A DNA stretch of 64,000 bases from Brucella pseudintermedia. GTDB taxonomy: Bacteria > Pseudomonadota > Alphaproteobacteria > Rhizobiales > Rhizobiaceae. The notes under the pieces were generated by a model. The model was not told where the DNA came from, made no database searches, and saw nothing but the letters and a program-made list of their open reading frames with translations. The position numbers and the translations under genes are program-made. The stretch lies in assembly GCF_042697365.1 (NCBI RefSeq), contig NZ_CP137604.1; one strand, 5' to 3'. Of this stretch, positions 17,305 through 26,361 are shown one piece after another (the stretch's first letter is position 1; each line of letters begins with the position of its first letter).

Positions 17305-19299
17305 ATGCTCTACTACGCGATCGTCTTCCTTCCGCTTCTCGGCTTCCTGATTGCCGGTCTCTTCGGCAATCAGATCGGAGCCAAGGCGAGCGAATACATC
17401 ACTTCCGGTTTCATGGTCATCGTCGCGATCCTGTCATGGGTCGTGTTCTTCCAGATACCGCTCGGCCACGACGCGGAAACCGTCCGCATCCCGGTCCTGC
17501 ACTGGGTAACGTCTGGCGCGCTTTCCTTCGATTGGGCTTTGCGCATCGATACGCTTACCGGCGTCATGCTGGTGGTGGTGAACTCGGTGTCGGCTCTCGT
17601 GCATATCTACTCCATCGGTTATATGCACCACGATCCGCATCGTCCGCGCTTCTTCGCCTATCTGTCGCTCTTCACCTTCGCCATGCTCATGCTGGTCACG
17701 TCGGACAATCTGGTCCAGATGTTCTTCGGCTGGGAAGGCGTGGGTCTGGCTTCGTACCTCCTGATCGGTTTCTGGTTCCAGAAGCCTTCGGCAAATGCCG
17801 CCGCCATGAAGGCCTTTGTCGTCAACCGCGTTGGTGACTTCGGCTTCTTGCTCGGTATCTTCGGCGTGTTCGCGCTGTTCCAGTCGGTCGACTACAACAC
17901 GATCTTCGCTGCTGCCGCCAATTACCTGCCGGCTGACGGCGCTGCCGATGCCAACCAGGTCGTTTTGAACTTCCTCGGCTACCAGCTCGACAAGCAGGGC
18001 GCGATCACCATCACCTGCCTGCTGCTCTTCATGGGTGCGATGGGCAAGTCGGCGCAGTTCCTGCTGCACACCTGGCTTCCGGACGCCATGGAAGGCCCGA
18101 CGCCAGTTTCGGCGCTCATTCACGCCGCTACCATGGTTACCGCGGGCGTGTTCATGGTCGCCCGCATGTCGCCGATCTTTGAACTGTCGCAGACCGCGCT
18201 TCTGGTCGTGACCATCATCGGCGCGACGACCGCCTTCTTCGCGGCAACCGTCGCCCTCGTGCAGAACGACATCAAGCGCGTCATCGCCTATTCGACCTGT
18301 TCGCAGCTTGGCTATATGTTCGCGGCGCTTGGCGTCGGCGCTTATGGCGCCGCTGTGTTCCACCTGTTCACGCACGCTTTCTTCAAGGCGCTTCTGTTCC
18401 TTTGCGCCGGTTCGGTCATCCATGCCGTTTCGGAAGAGCAGGACATGCGCCGCATGGGCGGCCTGCGCAAGCTGATCCCCATCACCTACTGGATGATGGT
18501 CATCGGTACGGTCGCCATTACCGGCCTCGGCATTCCGGGCACGGTTATCGGCACCGCCGGTTTCTTCTCCAAGGATGCGATCATCGAATCCGTCTTCGCT
18601 TCGCACAGTGCTGCCAGCGGCTACGCTTCGACGCTTCTCATCATCGCCGCGCTCTTCACGAGCTTCTATTCATGGCGCCTGATTTTCATGACCTTCCACG
18701 GCAAGCCGCGCGCTTCGGCGGAAGTCATGCATCACGTCCATGAATCGCCTGCCGTCATGTTCGTTCCGCTGCTAATCCTCGGCGTCGGCGCGCTCTTTGC
18801 CGGTGTGGTGTTCAAGGAGCTCTTCTTCGGCCACGAATATGCCGAGTTCTGGAAGGGTGCGCTGTTCACCTCGGCTGCCAACCAGATCCTTGAGGAATAT
18901 CACCATGTTCCTCTGTGGGTTAAGCTGTCGCCGTTCGTTTCGATGGTTCTCGGCTTCATCGTCGCCTGGATCTTCTACATCCGTTCGCCGGAAACGCCGA
19001 AGGCGCTGGCTGCCCGTCATCGTGGCCTCTACCAGTTCCTCCTCAACAAGTGGTACTTCGACGAGCTGTACGATTTCCTCTTCGTGCGTCCGGCTCGCTG
19101 GCTTGGCCGCCTGTTCTGGAAGGGTGGCGACGGCTGGCTTATTGACGGCTTCGGCCCGGATGGCGTCTCGGCCCGCGTGCTCGACGTTACCAACCGCGTC
19201 GTCAAGATGCAGTCCGGATACCTTTATCACTACGCATTCGCGATGCTGATCGGCGTCGCCGCGCTCGTCACTTGGATGATGCTCGGGAGCTCTTTCTGA
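17305..19299 (+). CDS. nuoL: NADH-quinone oxidoreductase subunit L
   Basis: The 664-residue Mrp-antiporter-like subunit is the most distal one in the membrane arm. Conserved parts include MFFGWEGVGLASYLLIGFWF with its key glutamate, LLHTWLPDAMEGPTPVSALIH and the lysine helix around ALVQNDIKRVIAYSTCSQLG. The C-terminal lateral helix and last helix occupy about 520-664. The stop overlaps the nuoM start (TGATG). Confidence 0.97.
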   Translation: MLYYAIVFLPLLGFLIAGLFGNQIGAKASEYITSGFMVIVAILSWVVFFQIPLGHDAETVRIPVLHWVTSGALSFDWALRIDTLTGVMLVVVNSVSALVHIYSIGYMHHDPHRPRFFAYLSLFTFAMLMLVTSDNLVQMFFGWEGVGLASYLLIGFWFQKPSANAAAMKAFVVNRVGDFGFLLGIFGVFALFQSVDYNTIFAAAANYLPADGAADANQVVLNFLGYQLDKQGAITITCLLLFMGAMGKSAQFLLHTWLPDAMEGPTPVSALIHAATMVTAGVFMVARMSPIFELSQTALLVVTIIGATTAFFAATVALVQNDIKRVIAYSTCSQLGYMFAALGVGAYGAAVFHLFTHAFFKALLFLCAGSVIHAVSEEQDMRRMGGLRKLIPITYWMMVIGTVAITGLGIPGTVIGTAGFFSKDAIIESVFASHSAASGYASTLLIIAALFTSFYSWRLIFMTFHGKPRASAEVMHHVHESPAVMFVPLLILGVGALFAGVVFKELFFGHEYAEFWKGALFTSAANQILEEYHHVPLWVKLSPFVSMVLGFIVAWIFYIRSPETPKALAARHRGLYQFLLNKWYFDELYDFLFVRPARWLGRLFWKGGDGWLIDGFGPDGVSARVLDVTNRVVKMQSGYLYHYAFAMLIGVAALVTWMMLGSSF

Positions 19300-20807
19300 T
19301 GACCGACTGGCCAATTCTCTCAACGGTCACGTTTCTGCCGCTCGTCGGCGCGTTACTGATCCTTCTGATCAAGGACGACAGCGAGGCTTCGCGTCGCAAT
19401 ATCCGCAACGTCGCGCTGCTGACGACGATATTCGTCTTCATCCTGTCGCTCGTCGTCTGGGCCGGTTTCGACAATTCGAACGCCGGCTTCCAGATGGTCG
19501 AGCAGGTCGACTGGATGGGCGGCGGCATCAGCTACCACATGGGCGTGGACGGTATTTCCGTCCTGTTCGTGGTGCTTTCCGCTTTCCTCATGCCCTTCTG
19601 CATTCTGGCAAGCTGGGTGTCGGTGGAAAAGCGCGTCAAGGAATACATGATCGCGTTTCTCATTCTGGAAACGCTGATGATCGGCGTGTTCTGCGCGCTC
19701 GACCTGTTCCTGTTCTATGTCTTCTTCGAAGCAAGCCTTATCCCGATGTTCATCATCATCGGCGTGTGGGGCGGCAAGCGTCGCGTCTATGCAAGCCTGA
19801 AGTTCTTCCTCTACACGCTTCTGGGCTCGGTGCTGATGCTCATCGCCATCATGGCCATGTACTGGCAGGCTGGCACGATGAACATCGTCGAGCTTTTGAA
19901 GTACGACTTCCCGGCCGGTATGCAGACATGGCTATGGCTTGCCTTCTTCGCGTCCTTCGCGGTGAAGATGCCGATGTGGCCGGTCCACACCTGGTTGCCG
20001 GATGCGCACGTTGAAGCACCGACGGCGGGCTCGGTCATTCTGGCCGGTATCCTGCTGAAGCTCGGCGGCTACGGTTTCATCCGCTTTTCGCTGCCGATGT
20101 TCCCGCTGGCTTCCGCTGATTTCGCGCCGTTCATCTTCGCGCTGTCGGTCATCGCCATCATCTACACCTCGCTCGTCGCGATGGTGCAGGAAGACATGAA
20201 GAAGCTGATCGCCTATTCGTCGGTTGCGCACATGGCCTATGTGACCATGGGTATTTTCGCAGCCAACGAGCAGGGCCTGCAGGGCGCCATCTTCCAGATG
20301 CTGTCGCACGGTATCGTGTCGGGTGCGCTCTTTCTCTGCGTCGGCGTGATCTATGACCGCATGCATACCCGTGAAATCGCGGCGTTTGGCGGTCTGGTGA
20401 ACAACATGCCGAAATATGCGGTGGCCTTCCTCATCTTCACGATGGCGAATGTCGGCCTGCCGGGTACTTCTGGCTTCATCGGCGAGTTCCTGACGCTGTT
20501 CGGCGTGTTCCGGGTCAATACCTGGGTGGCGCTGTTCGCAACCACGGGCGTCATCCTCTCGGCGGCCTATGCGCTCTGGCTCTATCGTCAGGTGATCTTC
20601 GGCGCGCTGACCAAGGAAAGCCTGAAGGCGCTCCTCGACCTCAGCCCGCGTGAGAAGCTCATTCTCTATCCGCTTGTGGTGCTCACCATCTTCTTCGGCG
20701 TCTATCCTACCCCGGTCTTCAATGTGACCGCCGGTGCCGTGAACGCCCTGGTCCAACATTACGACGCAGCACTCGCGGGCTCCGCGAGCGCCGTGCTGGC
20801 ACAGTAA
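19299..20807 (+). CDS. nuoM: NADH-quinone oxidoreductase subunit M
   Basis: The 502-residue antiporter-like proton-channel subunit has about 14 helices. It shows VFFEASLIPMFIIIGVWGG, WLPDAHVEAPTAGSVILAGI and MVQEDMKKLIAYSSVAHMAY, the same functional residues as in NuoL. The start at 19299 overlaps the last base of the nuoL stop. A longer in-frame ATG at 19272 lies inside nuoL and is not needed. Confidence 0.97.
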   Translation: MTDWPILSTVTFLPLVGALLILLIKDDSEASRRNIRNVALLTTIFVFILSLVVWAGFDNSNAGFQMVEQVDWMGGGISYHMGVDGISVLFVVLSAFLMPFCILASWVSVEKRVKEYMIAFLILETLMIGVFCALDLFLFYVFFEASLIPMFIIIGVWGGKRRVYASLKFFLYTLLGSVLMLIAIMAMYWQAGTMNIVELLKYDFPAGMQTWLWLAFFASFAVKMPMWPVHTWLPDAHVEAPTAGSVILAGILLKLGGYGFIRFSLPMFPLASADFAPFIFALSVIAIIYTSLVAMVQEDMKKLIAYSSVAHMAYVTMGIFAANEQGLQGAIFQMLSHGIVSGALFLCVGVIYDRMHTREIAAFGGLVNNMPKYAVAFLIFTMANVGLPGTSGFIGEFLTLFGVFRVNTWVALFATTGVILSAAYALWLYRQVIFGALTKESLKALLDLSPREKLILYPLVVLTIFFGVYPTPVFNVTAGAVNALVQHYDAALAGSASAVLAQ

Positions 20808-20825
20808 GAAATAAAGGCGTAGGTC

Positions 20826-22262
20826 ATGCAGACTGATCTGATAGCTCATCTGACCCTTGCAGCACCGGAGGTTCTCCTTGCTGTGGGCGCCTTGGCACTG
20901 CTCATGATTGGCGTGTTCTCCGGCGAACGGGCGACCACGCTCGTCAACGGATTATCCGTCGCGGTGCTTATTGCGGCGCTGGCACTGGTCATCCTTTTCC
21001 CGGCAAACGGCGCCGCATTCGGCGGAGCCATCGTCAATGACGGTTTCAGCCGCTTCATGAAAGTGCTGACGCTGATCGGCTCCATCGTGACGCTGATCAT
21101 GTCGGTCGGTTTCGCCAAGGCGGAAAAGTTCGACAAGTTCGAATTCCCGGTCCTGATCGTGATTTCCACGCTCGGCATGCTGCTGATGGTTTCGGCCTCC
21201 AACATGCTGTCGCTCTATCTCGGCCTCGAACTGCAATCGCTGGCGCTCTATGTGCTGGCCGCGTTCAACCGCGATAGCGTCCGTTCGACGGAAGCCGGCC
21301 TGAAATATTTCGTCCTTGGCTCCCTGTCCTCGGGTATGCTGCTTTACGGCATTTCGCTCGTCTATGGTTACACCGGTCATATCGGCTTTGTCGAAATCGC
21401 GCAGGCCGTCTCCGGCGGACAGCGCGAGCTGGGCCTGGTGTTCGGTCTGGTCTTCATTCTGGCCGGTCTGGCATTCAAGATTTCCGCCGTTCCGTTCCAC
21501 ATGTGGACGCCGGATGTCTATGAAGGCGCGCCGACCCCGGTAACGGCATTCTTTGCCGCCGCTCCGAAGATGGCCGCCATGGCGCTCATCATCCGCGTCG
21601 TCTCCGAAGCCTTCGCCCCGGTCACCCATGACTGGCAGCAGGTCGTGATCTTCATCGCGCTTGCCTCGATGATCCTCGGTGCCTTTGCCGCCATTGGCCA
21701 GCGCAACATCAAGCGCCTGATGGCTTATTCCTCGATCAGCCATATGGGTTATGCGCTCGTTGGTCTGGCCGCCGGAACGGTGATCGGCGTGAAGGGCGTG
21801 ATGATCTACATGGCGATCTACCTTGCCATGACGCTCGGCATCTTCGCGTTCATCCTCGCAATGCGCACCAAGGACGGCAATGTCGAGAACATCGATGATC
21901 TGGCCGGTCTGTCCCGCACCAATCCGGTGCTGGCAACGATCATGACCATCTTCCTGTTCTCGCTCGCTGGCATTCCGCCGCTCGCAGGCTTCTTCGGCAA
22001 GTGGTATACCTTCCTTGCCGCTGTGCAGGCCGGTCTCCTGCCGCTCGCCATCATCGGTATCGTGGCTTCGGTCGTGGGCGCGTTCTACTACCTGCGCATG
22101 ATCAAGATCATGTGGTTCGATGAGCCGACGGGCGGTTTCGTTCCGGTCGCGGGCGAGCTTCGCCTCGTTCTCGGCGTAACGGGTGCCTTCGTGCTCTTCT
22201 ACGTCTTCATTGCTGGCCCGATCGGTGGCTTTGCCGAAGCCGCAGCCAAGACGTTCTTCTGA
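20826..22262 (+). CDS. nuoN: NADH-quinone oxidoreductase subunit N
   Basis: The 478-residue antiporter-like subunit next to NuoK shows LYLGLELQSLALYVLAAFNR, FHMWTPDVYEGAPTPVTAFF and IGQRNIKRLMAYSSISHMGY. It ends the complex I set; birA starts 24 bases later on the same strand, so the transcript probably continues. Confidence 0.97.
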   Translation: MQTDLIAHLTLAAPEVLLAVGALALLMIGVFSGERATTLVNGLSVAVLIAALALVILFPANGAAFGGAIVNDGFSRFMKVLTLIGSIVTLIMSVGFAKAEKFDKFEFPVLIVISTLGMLLMVSASNMLSLYLGLELQSLALYVLAAFNRDSVRSTEAGLKYFVLGSLSSGMLLYGISLVYGYTGHIGFVEIAQAVSGGQRELGLVFGLVFILAGLAFKISAVPFHMWTPDVYEGAPTPVTAFFAAAPKMAAMALIIRVVSEAFAPVTHDWQQVVIFIALASMILGAFAAIGQRNIKRLMAYSSISHMGYALVGLAAGTVIGVKGVMIYMAIYLAMTLGIFAFILAMRTKDGNVENIDDLAGLSRTNPVLATIMTIFLFSLAGIPPLAGFFGKWYTFLAAVQAGLLPLAIIGIVASVVGAFYYLRMIKIMWFDEPTGGFVPVAGELRLVLGVTGAFVLFYVFIAGPIGGFAEAAAKTFF

Positions 22263-22286
22263 TTAATGCATGAGGCGGAAGCATAG

Positions 22287-23084
22287 ATGAGTTTTGCGCT
22301 TTCGCCTGTTGCGGCAAATGAGGGCTACCGTCTCGAAAGCTTCGAGACGGTAGGTTCCACCAACGCTGTTGCCCTTGAACGGGCAGCCGCCGGTGATCCG
22401 GGCAGGCTCTGGCTTGTCACGAAGAAGCAGGAAAGCGGCCGCGGGAGAAGGGGCCGTGCCTGGTCCACGCCGGAAGGCAATCTTGCCTCCACGCTTCTCC
22501 TCGTCGAATCCTATGAAATGAAGACGGCGGCGACGCTTGGTTTCGTCGCCGGGCTGTCGCTTGCCGATGCGCTTGACGCGGTATTCGCCGCAACCGGGCC
22601 TGCCGTGCCGCCGACGATCGGCCTCAAATGGCCAAACGATGTGCTGCTGAATGGCGCCAAACTGTCTGGCATCCTGCTCGAATCCTCTATTCTGGCGACA
22701 AACCTGTTCGCCGTTGCCATCGGCATCGGAACGAATGTAGTCGCCTTTCCCGACGATTTGCCCTACGCGGCCACGTCCCTGCGTGCGCTCGGCAGCAAAT
22801 GCGATGCGGAAACCTTGTTCGCGGCCCTGTCGGATGCATGGTCTGTCAATTATCGCGTCTGGAACGAGGGGCGCGGCCTTGATGACATTCGCAAGCGCTG
22901 GCTGCAGCGCGCCCATGGTCTTGGCCAGCGTGTGACGATGCAGGTTGAAGGCCGTATCGTCGAAGGCCATTTTGATACGATTGACGAGTCATGCCGTTTT
23001 GTTATTCGCGAAGATGACGGCTCGCGGGTTGCGGTAACGGCTGGCGATGTCTATTTCGGAACTGCTGCTACAATACGCAAATAA
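22287..23084 (+). CDS. birA: Biotin--[acetyl-CoA-carboxylase] ligase
   Basis: The 265-residue monofunctional biotin protein ligase attaches biotin to carboxyl carrier proteins. The biotinyl-AMP loop GRGRRGR is at 51-57, then WSTPEGNLASTLLL and the conserved LKWPNDVLLNGAKLSGILLE. The C-terminal domain (about 210-265) has the SH3-like pattern ending DVYFG. There is no N-terminal helix-turn-helix, so it is unlikely to be a repressor like the E. coli enzyme. Its position after nuoN is typical of Rhizobiales. Confidence 0.95.
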   Translation: MSFALSPVAANEGYRLESFETVGSTNAVALERAAAGDPGRLWLVTKKQESGRGRRGRAWSTPEGNLASTLLLVESYEMKTAATLGFVAGLSLADALDAVFAATGPAVPPTIGLKWPNDVLLNGAKLSGILLESSILATNLFAVAIGIGTNVVAFPDDLPYAATSLRALGSKCDAETLFAALSDAWSVNYRVWNEGRGLDDIRKRWLQRAHGLGQRVTMQVEGRIVEGHFDTIDESCRFVIREDDGSRVAVTAGDVYFGTAATIRK

Positions 23085-23176
23085 TTTGCTTTGTTTTGTC
23101 TTGCCAGGGTTGCAACAGGACAACTTTAGGTCCAGTTGATGCGGCAAGACCGCTCGATAGTCATAGAGGAAATTTC

Positions 23177-24853
23177 ATGGCCCGATCCAATACTACGGAA
23201 CTCGTCTTTCTGCCGCTTGGCGGCGTGGGCGAAATCGGCATGAATTTGGCCATGTACGGTTACGGTCCCGCGGATAATCGCGAGTGGCTGGTGGTGGATA
23301 TGGGCGTGAGCTTTGCGGGGCCGGAACAGCCCGGCGCCGATCTCATCCTGCCGGATATCCGCTATCTTGAGGCTGAAAAGCACAATCTGCGCGGCATCGT
23401 CATCACCCATGCGCATGAAGACCATTTTGGCGCGCTGCTCGATCTGTGGCCGCGCCTGAAAGTGCCTGTCTACGCGACGCCTTTCACCGCCGGTCTGCTT
23501 GAAGCCAAGCGGCAGTCGGAAGACGGCGCGCCCGAAATCCCGATTACCGTTTACAACGCGGGCGGGAAGTTCGAGGTCGGGCCTTTCAAGGTCGAAGCGG
23601 TGGCCGTTACCCACTCGATTCCCGAGCCGGTTTCGCTGGCCATTACCACGCCGCTCGGTACGGTCGTGCACACGGGCGACTGGAAGATGGACCCGGAGCC
23701 GTCGCTGGGGCCGGTTATCGACGAGGCGCGTTTCCGCGCTATCGGCGATGCGGGCGTGCTGGCGCTGATCTGCGATTCCACCAATGCGCTGCGCGAAGGT
23801 GAATCCCCTTCGGAGCGGCAGGTCGGCGAGAGCCTGCGTGAGTTGATTGAAAATGCGCGTGGCCGCGTTGCGATTACGACCTTCTCCTCGAATGTCGGGC
23901 GCATCCGCTCCATCACGGAAGCCGCGCGTGACGCGGGCCGTCAGGTGCTGGTGGTTGGGCGTTCGATGAAGCGCGCAATCTCCGTTGCGACCGAGCTTGG
24001 CTATATGGAAGGCCTGCCGGAATATCTCAGCGAAGAGGATTACGGCTATATTCCACGCGAGAATGTGGTGATGATCCTGACCGGCAGTCAGGGTGAACCG
24101 CGTGCCGCGCTCGCCAAGCTGGCGCGTGACGAAATGCGCAGCCTTGCCTTGTCGGCGGGCGACACGGTCATCTATTCATCCCGCGCCATTCCGGGCAACG
24201 AAAAGGCCATTCTCGACATCAAGAACCGCCTGATCGATCGCGGCATCAAGATCATCGGCGATGAGGATGCACTGGTCCATGTGTCCGGCCATCCGCGCCG
24301 CAACGAATTGCGCCGGATGTATTCCTGGGTTCGCCCGCAAATTCTGGTGCCGGTGCACGGCGAGGCCGCTCATCTGGTCGCGCAAGGATCGCTCGGCGCG
24401 ATGGAAGGCATCGAGCAGGTCGCGCAGGTGCGTGACGGCGACATGCTGCGTCTTGCCCCCGGCAAGGCCGAAATCATCGATGAAGCGCCGGTAGGCCGCA
24501 TCTACAAGGACGGCAAGCTGATCGGCGACGAGGAAGAAATCGGCATGGTCGAGCGCCGCAAGCTCGCCTATGTCGGCCATGTGGCCGTCTCTGTTCTGCT
24601 GGATCGTGACCACAAGATCGTCGATGAGCCTGACCTTGTGACGTTCGGCGTGCCGGAAGAAAACGCCGTCGGCGACCTGATGGAAGACATTCTTCTGGAC
24701 GCCGCAATCGAGGCCATCGACAGCATTCCGCGCGTGCGCCGCAAGGACCTCGAGCTGGTGCGCGAATCCGTGCGCCGTGCCGTTCGTGCTGCGGCAAATG
24801 AGGCATGGGGCAAAAAGCCGGTGGTGACCGTATTCGTGAATAGGATACGCTGA
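23177..24853 (+). CDS. rnj: Ribonuclease J
   Basis: The 558-residue metallo-beta-lactamase/beta-CASP nuclease has the zinc motif HAHEDH (His78, His80, Asp82, His83). Downstream it shows VHTGDWKMDPEP, the beta-CASP block around ALICDSTNA and FSSNVGRI, and the HVSGHPRRNELRRMYSWVRP segment. RNase J has 5'-to-3' exonuclease activity in rRNA and mRNA maturation. The start at 23177 follows AGAGGAAA; an upstream in-frame ATG would add 27 unrelated residues. Confidence 0.95.
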   Translation: MARSNTTELVFLPLGGVGEIGMNLAMYGYGPADNREWLVVDMGVSFAGPEQPGADLILPDIRYLEAEKHNLRGIVITHAHEDHFGALLDLWPRLKVPVYATPFTAGLLEAKRQSEDGAPEIPITVYNAGGKFEVGPFKVEAVAVTHSIPEPVSLAITTPLGTVVHTGDWKMDPEPSLGPVIDEARFRAIGDAGVLALICDSTNALREGESPSERQVGESLRELIENARGRVAITTFSSNVGRIRSITEAARDAGRQVLVVGRSMKRAISVATELGYMEGLPEYLSEEDYGYIPRENVVMILTGSQGEPRAALAKLARDEMRSLALSAGDTVIYSSRAIPGNEKAILDIKNRLIDRGIKIIGDEDALVHVSGHPRRNELRRMYSWVRPQILVPVHGEAAHLVAQGSLGAMEGIEQVAQVRDGDMLRLAPGKAEIIDEAPVGRIYKDGKLIGDEEEIGMVERRKLAYVGHVAVSVLLDRDHKIVDEPDLVTFGVPEENAVGDLMEDILLDAAIEAIDSIPRVRRKDLELVRESVRRAVRAAANEAWGKKPVVTVFVNRIR

Positions 24854-24884
24854 ACCATAGCTGATAACAGCAAGGGAGGTGCTG

Positions 24885-25289
24885 ATGCTCGAACGCTTGA
24901 ACCACGTGGCGATTGCCGTTCCGGATATTGAGGCCGCCGCAGCGCTTTATCGCGGCAAGCTCGGTGCCAAGGTCACCGAGCCACAGGCGCTGCCCGAACA
25001 TGGCGTGACCGTGGTTTTCATCGACGTCGGCAATACCAAGATCGAATTGCTGGAGCCGTTGGGCGAGGGGTCGCCCATCGCGGCATTTCTGGAAAAGAAC
25101 CCGTCGGGCGGGATGCATCATCTGTGCTACGAGGTCACAGACATCGTTGCCGCGCGCGACCGTCTGAAGGCGGAGGGCGCGCGCATCCTCGGTGACGGAG
25201 AGCCGAAGACCGGCGCGCATGGCAAGCCGGTCCTGTTTCTCCATCCCAAGGATTTCAATGGCACGCTGATCGAGCTTGAAGAGGTGTAA
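24885..25289 (+). CDS. mce: Methylmalonyl-CoA epimerase
   Basis: The 134-residue VOC-fold enzyme interconverts (R)- and (S)-methylmalonyl-CoA in propionate metabolism. It begins MLERLNHVAIAVPDIEAAAA and shows FIDVGNTKIELLEPLGE, GGMHHLCYEVTDI and GTLIELEEV, giving the metal-binding His/Glu/His/Glu set of the family. AGGGAGG lies upstream of the ATG at 24885. The rnj-mce-DUF1467-proS order recurs in Rhizobiales. Confidence 0.93.
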   Translation: MLERLNHVAIAVPDIEAAAALYRGKLGAKVTEPQALPEHGVTVVFIDVGNTKIELLEPLGEGSPIAAFLEKNPSGGMHHLCYEVTDIVAARDRLKAEGARILGDGEPKTGAHGKPVLFLHPKDFNGTLIELEEV

Positions 25290-25291
25290 TC

Positions 25292-25561
25292 ATGTCTCTG
25301 GTTTCGGGAATAGCCATCTATTTCATCATCTGGTGGACCACGCTTTTCGCGCTCCTGCCGGTGGGCCTGCGCACGCAGGCCGAAGAAAATGAAGTGACTT
25401 TGGGCACGGTCGCCAGTGCTCCCGCCAAGCCGCGCATCGGACGCGCCTTCCTGCGCACCACGGCCGTCGCAACGCTCATTTTCCTGCTCTATTATTACCT
25501 CACCCAGGTCAGCGGTTTCGGCCTTGACGACATTCCGCATTTCTTCCCGGACCTGACGTGA
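25292..25561 (+). CDS. DUF1467 small membrane protein
   Basis: The 89-residue protein has two hydrophobic helices. The first is IAIYFIIWWTTLFALLPVGL and the second lies around TAVATLIFLLYYYLTQVSG, joined by a polar loop. It belongs to DUF1467, found mainly in alphaproteobacteria next to mce and proS. Function is unknown. It starts three bases after the epimerase stop, behind GAGGTG, so it is cotranslated; a terminator follows. Confidence 0.85.
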   Translation: MSLVSGIAIYFIIWWTTLFALLPVGLRTQAEENEVTLGTVASAPAKPRIGRAFLRTTAVATLIFLLYYYLTQVSGFGLDDIPHFFPDLT

Positions 25562-25589
25562 TCTGACCCGTTCTCGCGATACGGATTTG

Positions 25590-25622
25590 GAGGCTGCTTA
25601 AAAATTAGGCAGCCTCTTTTTT
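25590..25622 (+). terminator. Rho-independent terminator after the DUF1467 gene
   Basis: GAGGCTGC (25590-25597) pairs with GCAGCCTC (25609-25616), followed directly by six T. It probably ends the nuo-birA-rnj-mce transcript. Confidence 0.88.
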
Positions 25623-25894
25623 GTATAAAGAAAAGTGGACTGATCCACCAAAAGTTGTAGTCGACAACAGCGGCCAAGCGTAACCCGTTGAATTTGCGGC
25701 GGGCTGCAACCTGCCGTCATTTGCGGGGCCGATGCAATTTCCCGGGCAATTTTGCATGCATAAATCGTTTTATACTTAAGTGAAATTTAATACTTGCAGG
25801 TGCGAAAGGCACCGTGATAAATCCCACAAAATCAATGTGTTATTCGCACATAAAAAACAGCGGAATTGCGGAGAAGGCGGCCATTCTGCAAGTG

Positions 25895-25923
25895 CAAAAA
25901 AAAAGCAAGGCTTTCGCCTTGCT
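25895..25923 (-). terminator. Strong minus-strand terminator with no gene in front of it
   Basis: AGCAAGGC and GCCTTGCT form a perfect 8-bp stem with a four-base loop (25904-25923). On the minus strand it is followed by nine T. No protein gene precedes it on that strand, which points to a small RNA. Confidence 0.85.
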
Positions 25924-26046
25924 AATCAAATACGCGTTCGATCCGTTTCCATTTGACTGGCGGCTGCGAAAGTCGCGCCTGGATCCATCCTCCCAAGACT
26001 TTGACCGCGTGAAACCAACGGTTTTATTCCGTTGTTGCTCTTATGC
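25895..26046 (-). ncRNA. Candidate trans-acting small RNA (about 150 nt)
   Basis: The 3' end is set by the perfect terminator at 25895-25923. Upstream, GTGACA (26080-26075) and CTATTT (26058-26053) form a promoter-like pair with a 16-base spacer, which would start RNA near 26046. The intervening RNA has a hairpin AACGG/CCGTT, an exposed GGGAGGATGG stretch and a GCGA/TCGC stem. The family was not recognised. The start is inferred; only the terminator is strong evidence. Confidence 0.45.
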
Positions 26047-26361
26047 TGAAAAAAATAGCGAACTGCACAGCTTTTGTCACGAAAAATCTTCTTTGGCGTC
26101 ATATTTCTTTCGCAAATTTTCGCGAGCGACGGTGATATATCTGTAATATATTGAATTTGAATGTGAATCTGGAAGCCCAATTTTGCGTGGCCAGTTCTTT
26201 CGGCAGGCTATCATGGCTGTGGATGGGGAAATCCGCTGCCCCGAAAGCTTTTCCAGGCGGGTTTCCAACCGGTCTATAACCCGGTAAGAAACCGACGAAT
26301 ATGCTTAATTTTTGCCTGATTCTTGAAGCACTCAGGCAGTCCCTCTTGATTGGTGGTTACA

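Larger units (their letters stand above)
25623..26361. other. Long AT-richer gap before proS
   Basis: About 740 bases without a convincing protein gene. It contains a small hairpin GGTGC-GAAAG-GCACC (25799-25813), a strong minus-strand terminator at 25895-25923 with a promoter-like pair upstream of it, and an AT-rich run at 26130-26165. Open frames in it lack ribosome sites and recognisable families. Confidence 0.6.

Noticed and set aside
25814..26180. Short open frames in the gap before proS (plus 25814-26146, minus 25926-26180)
   Set aside because: No ribosome sites and no family; the minus-strand one overlaps the better-supported sRNA.
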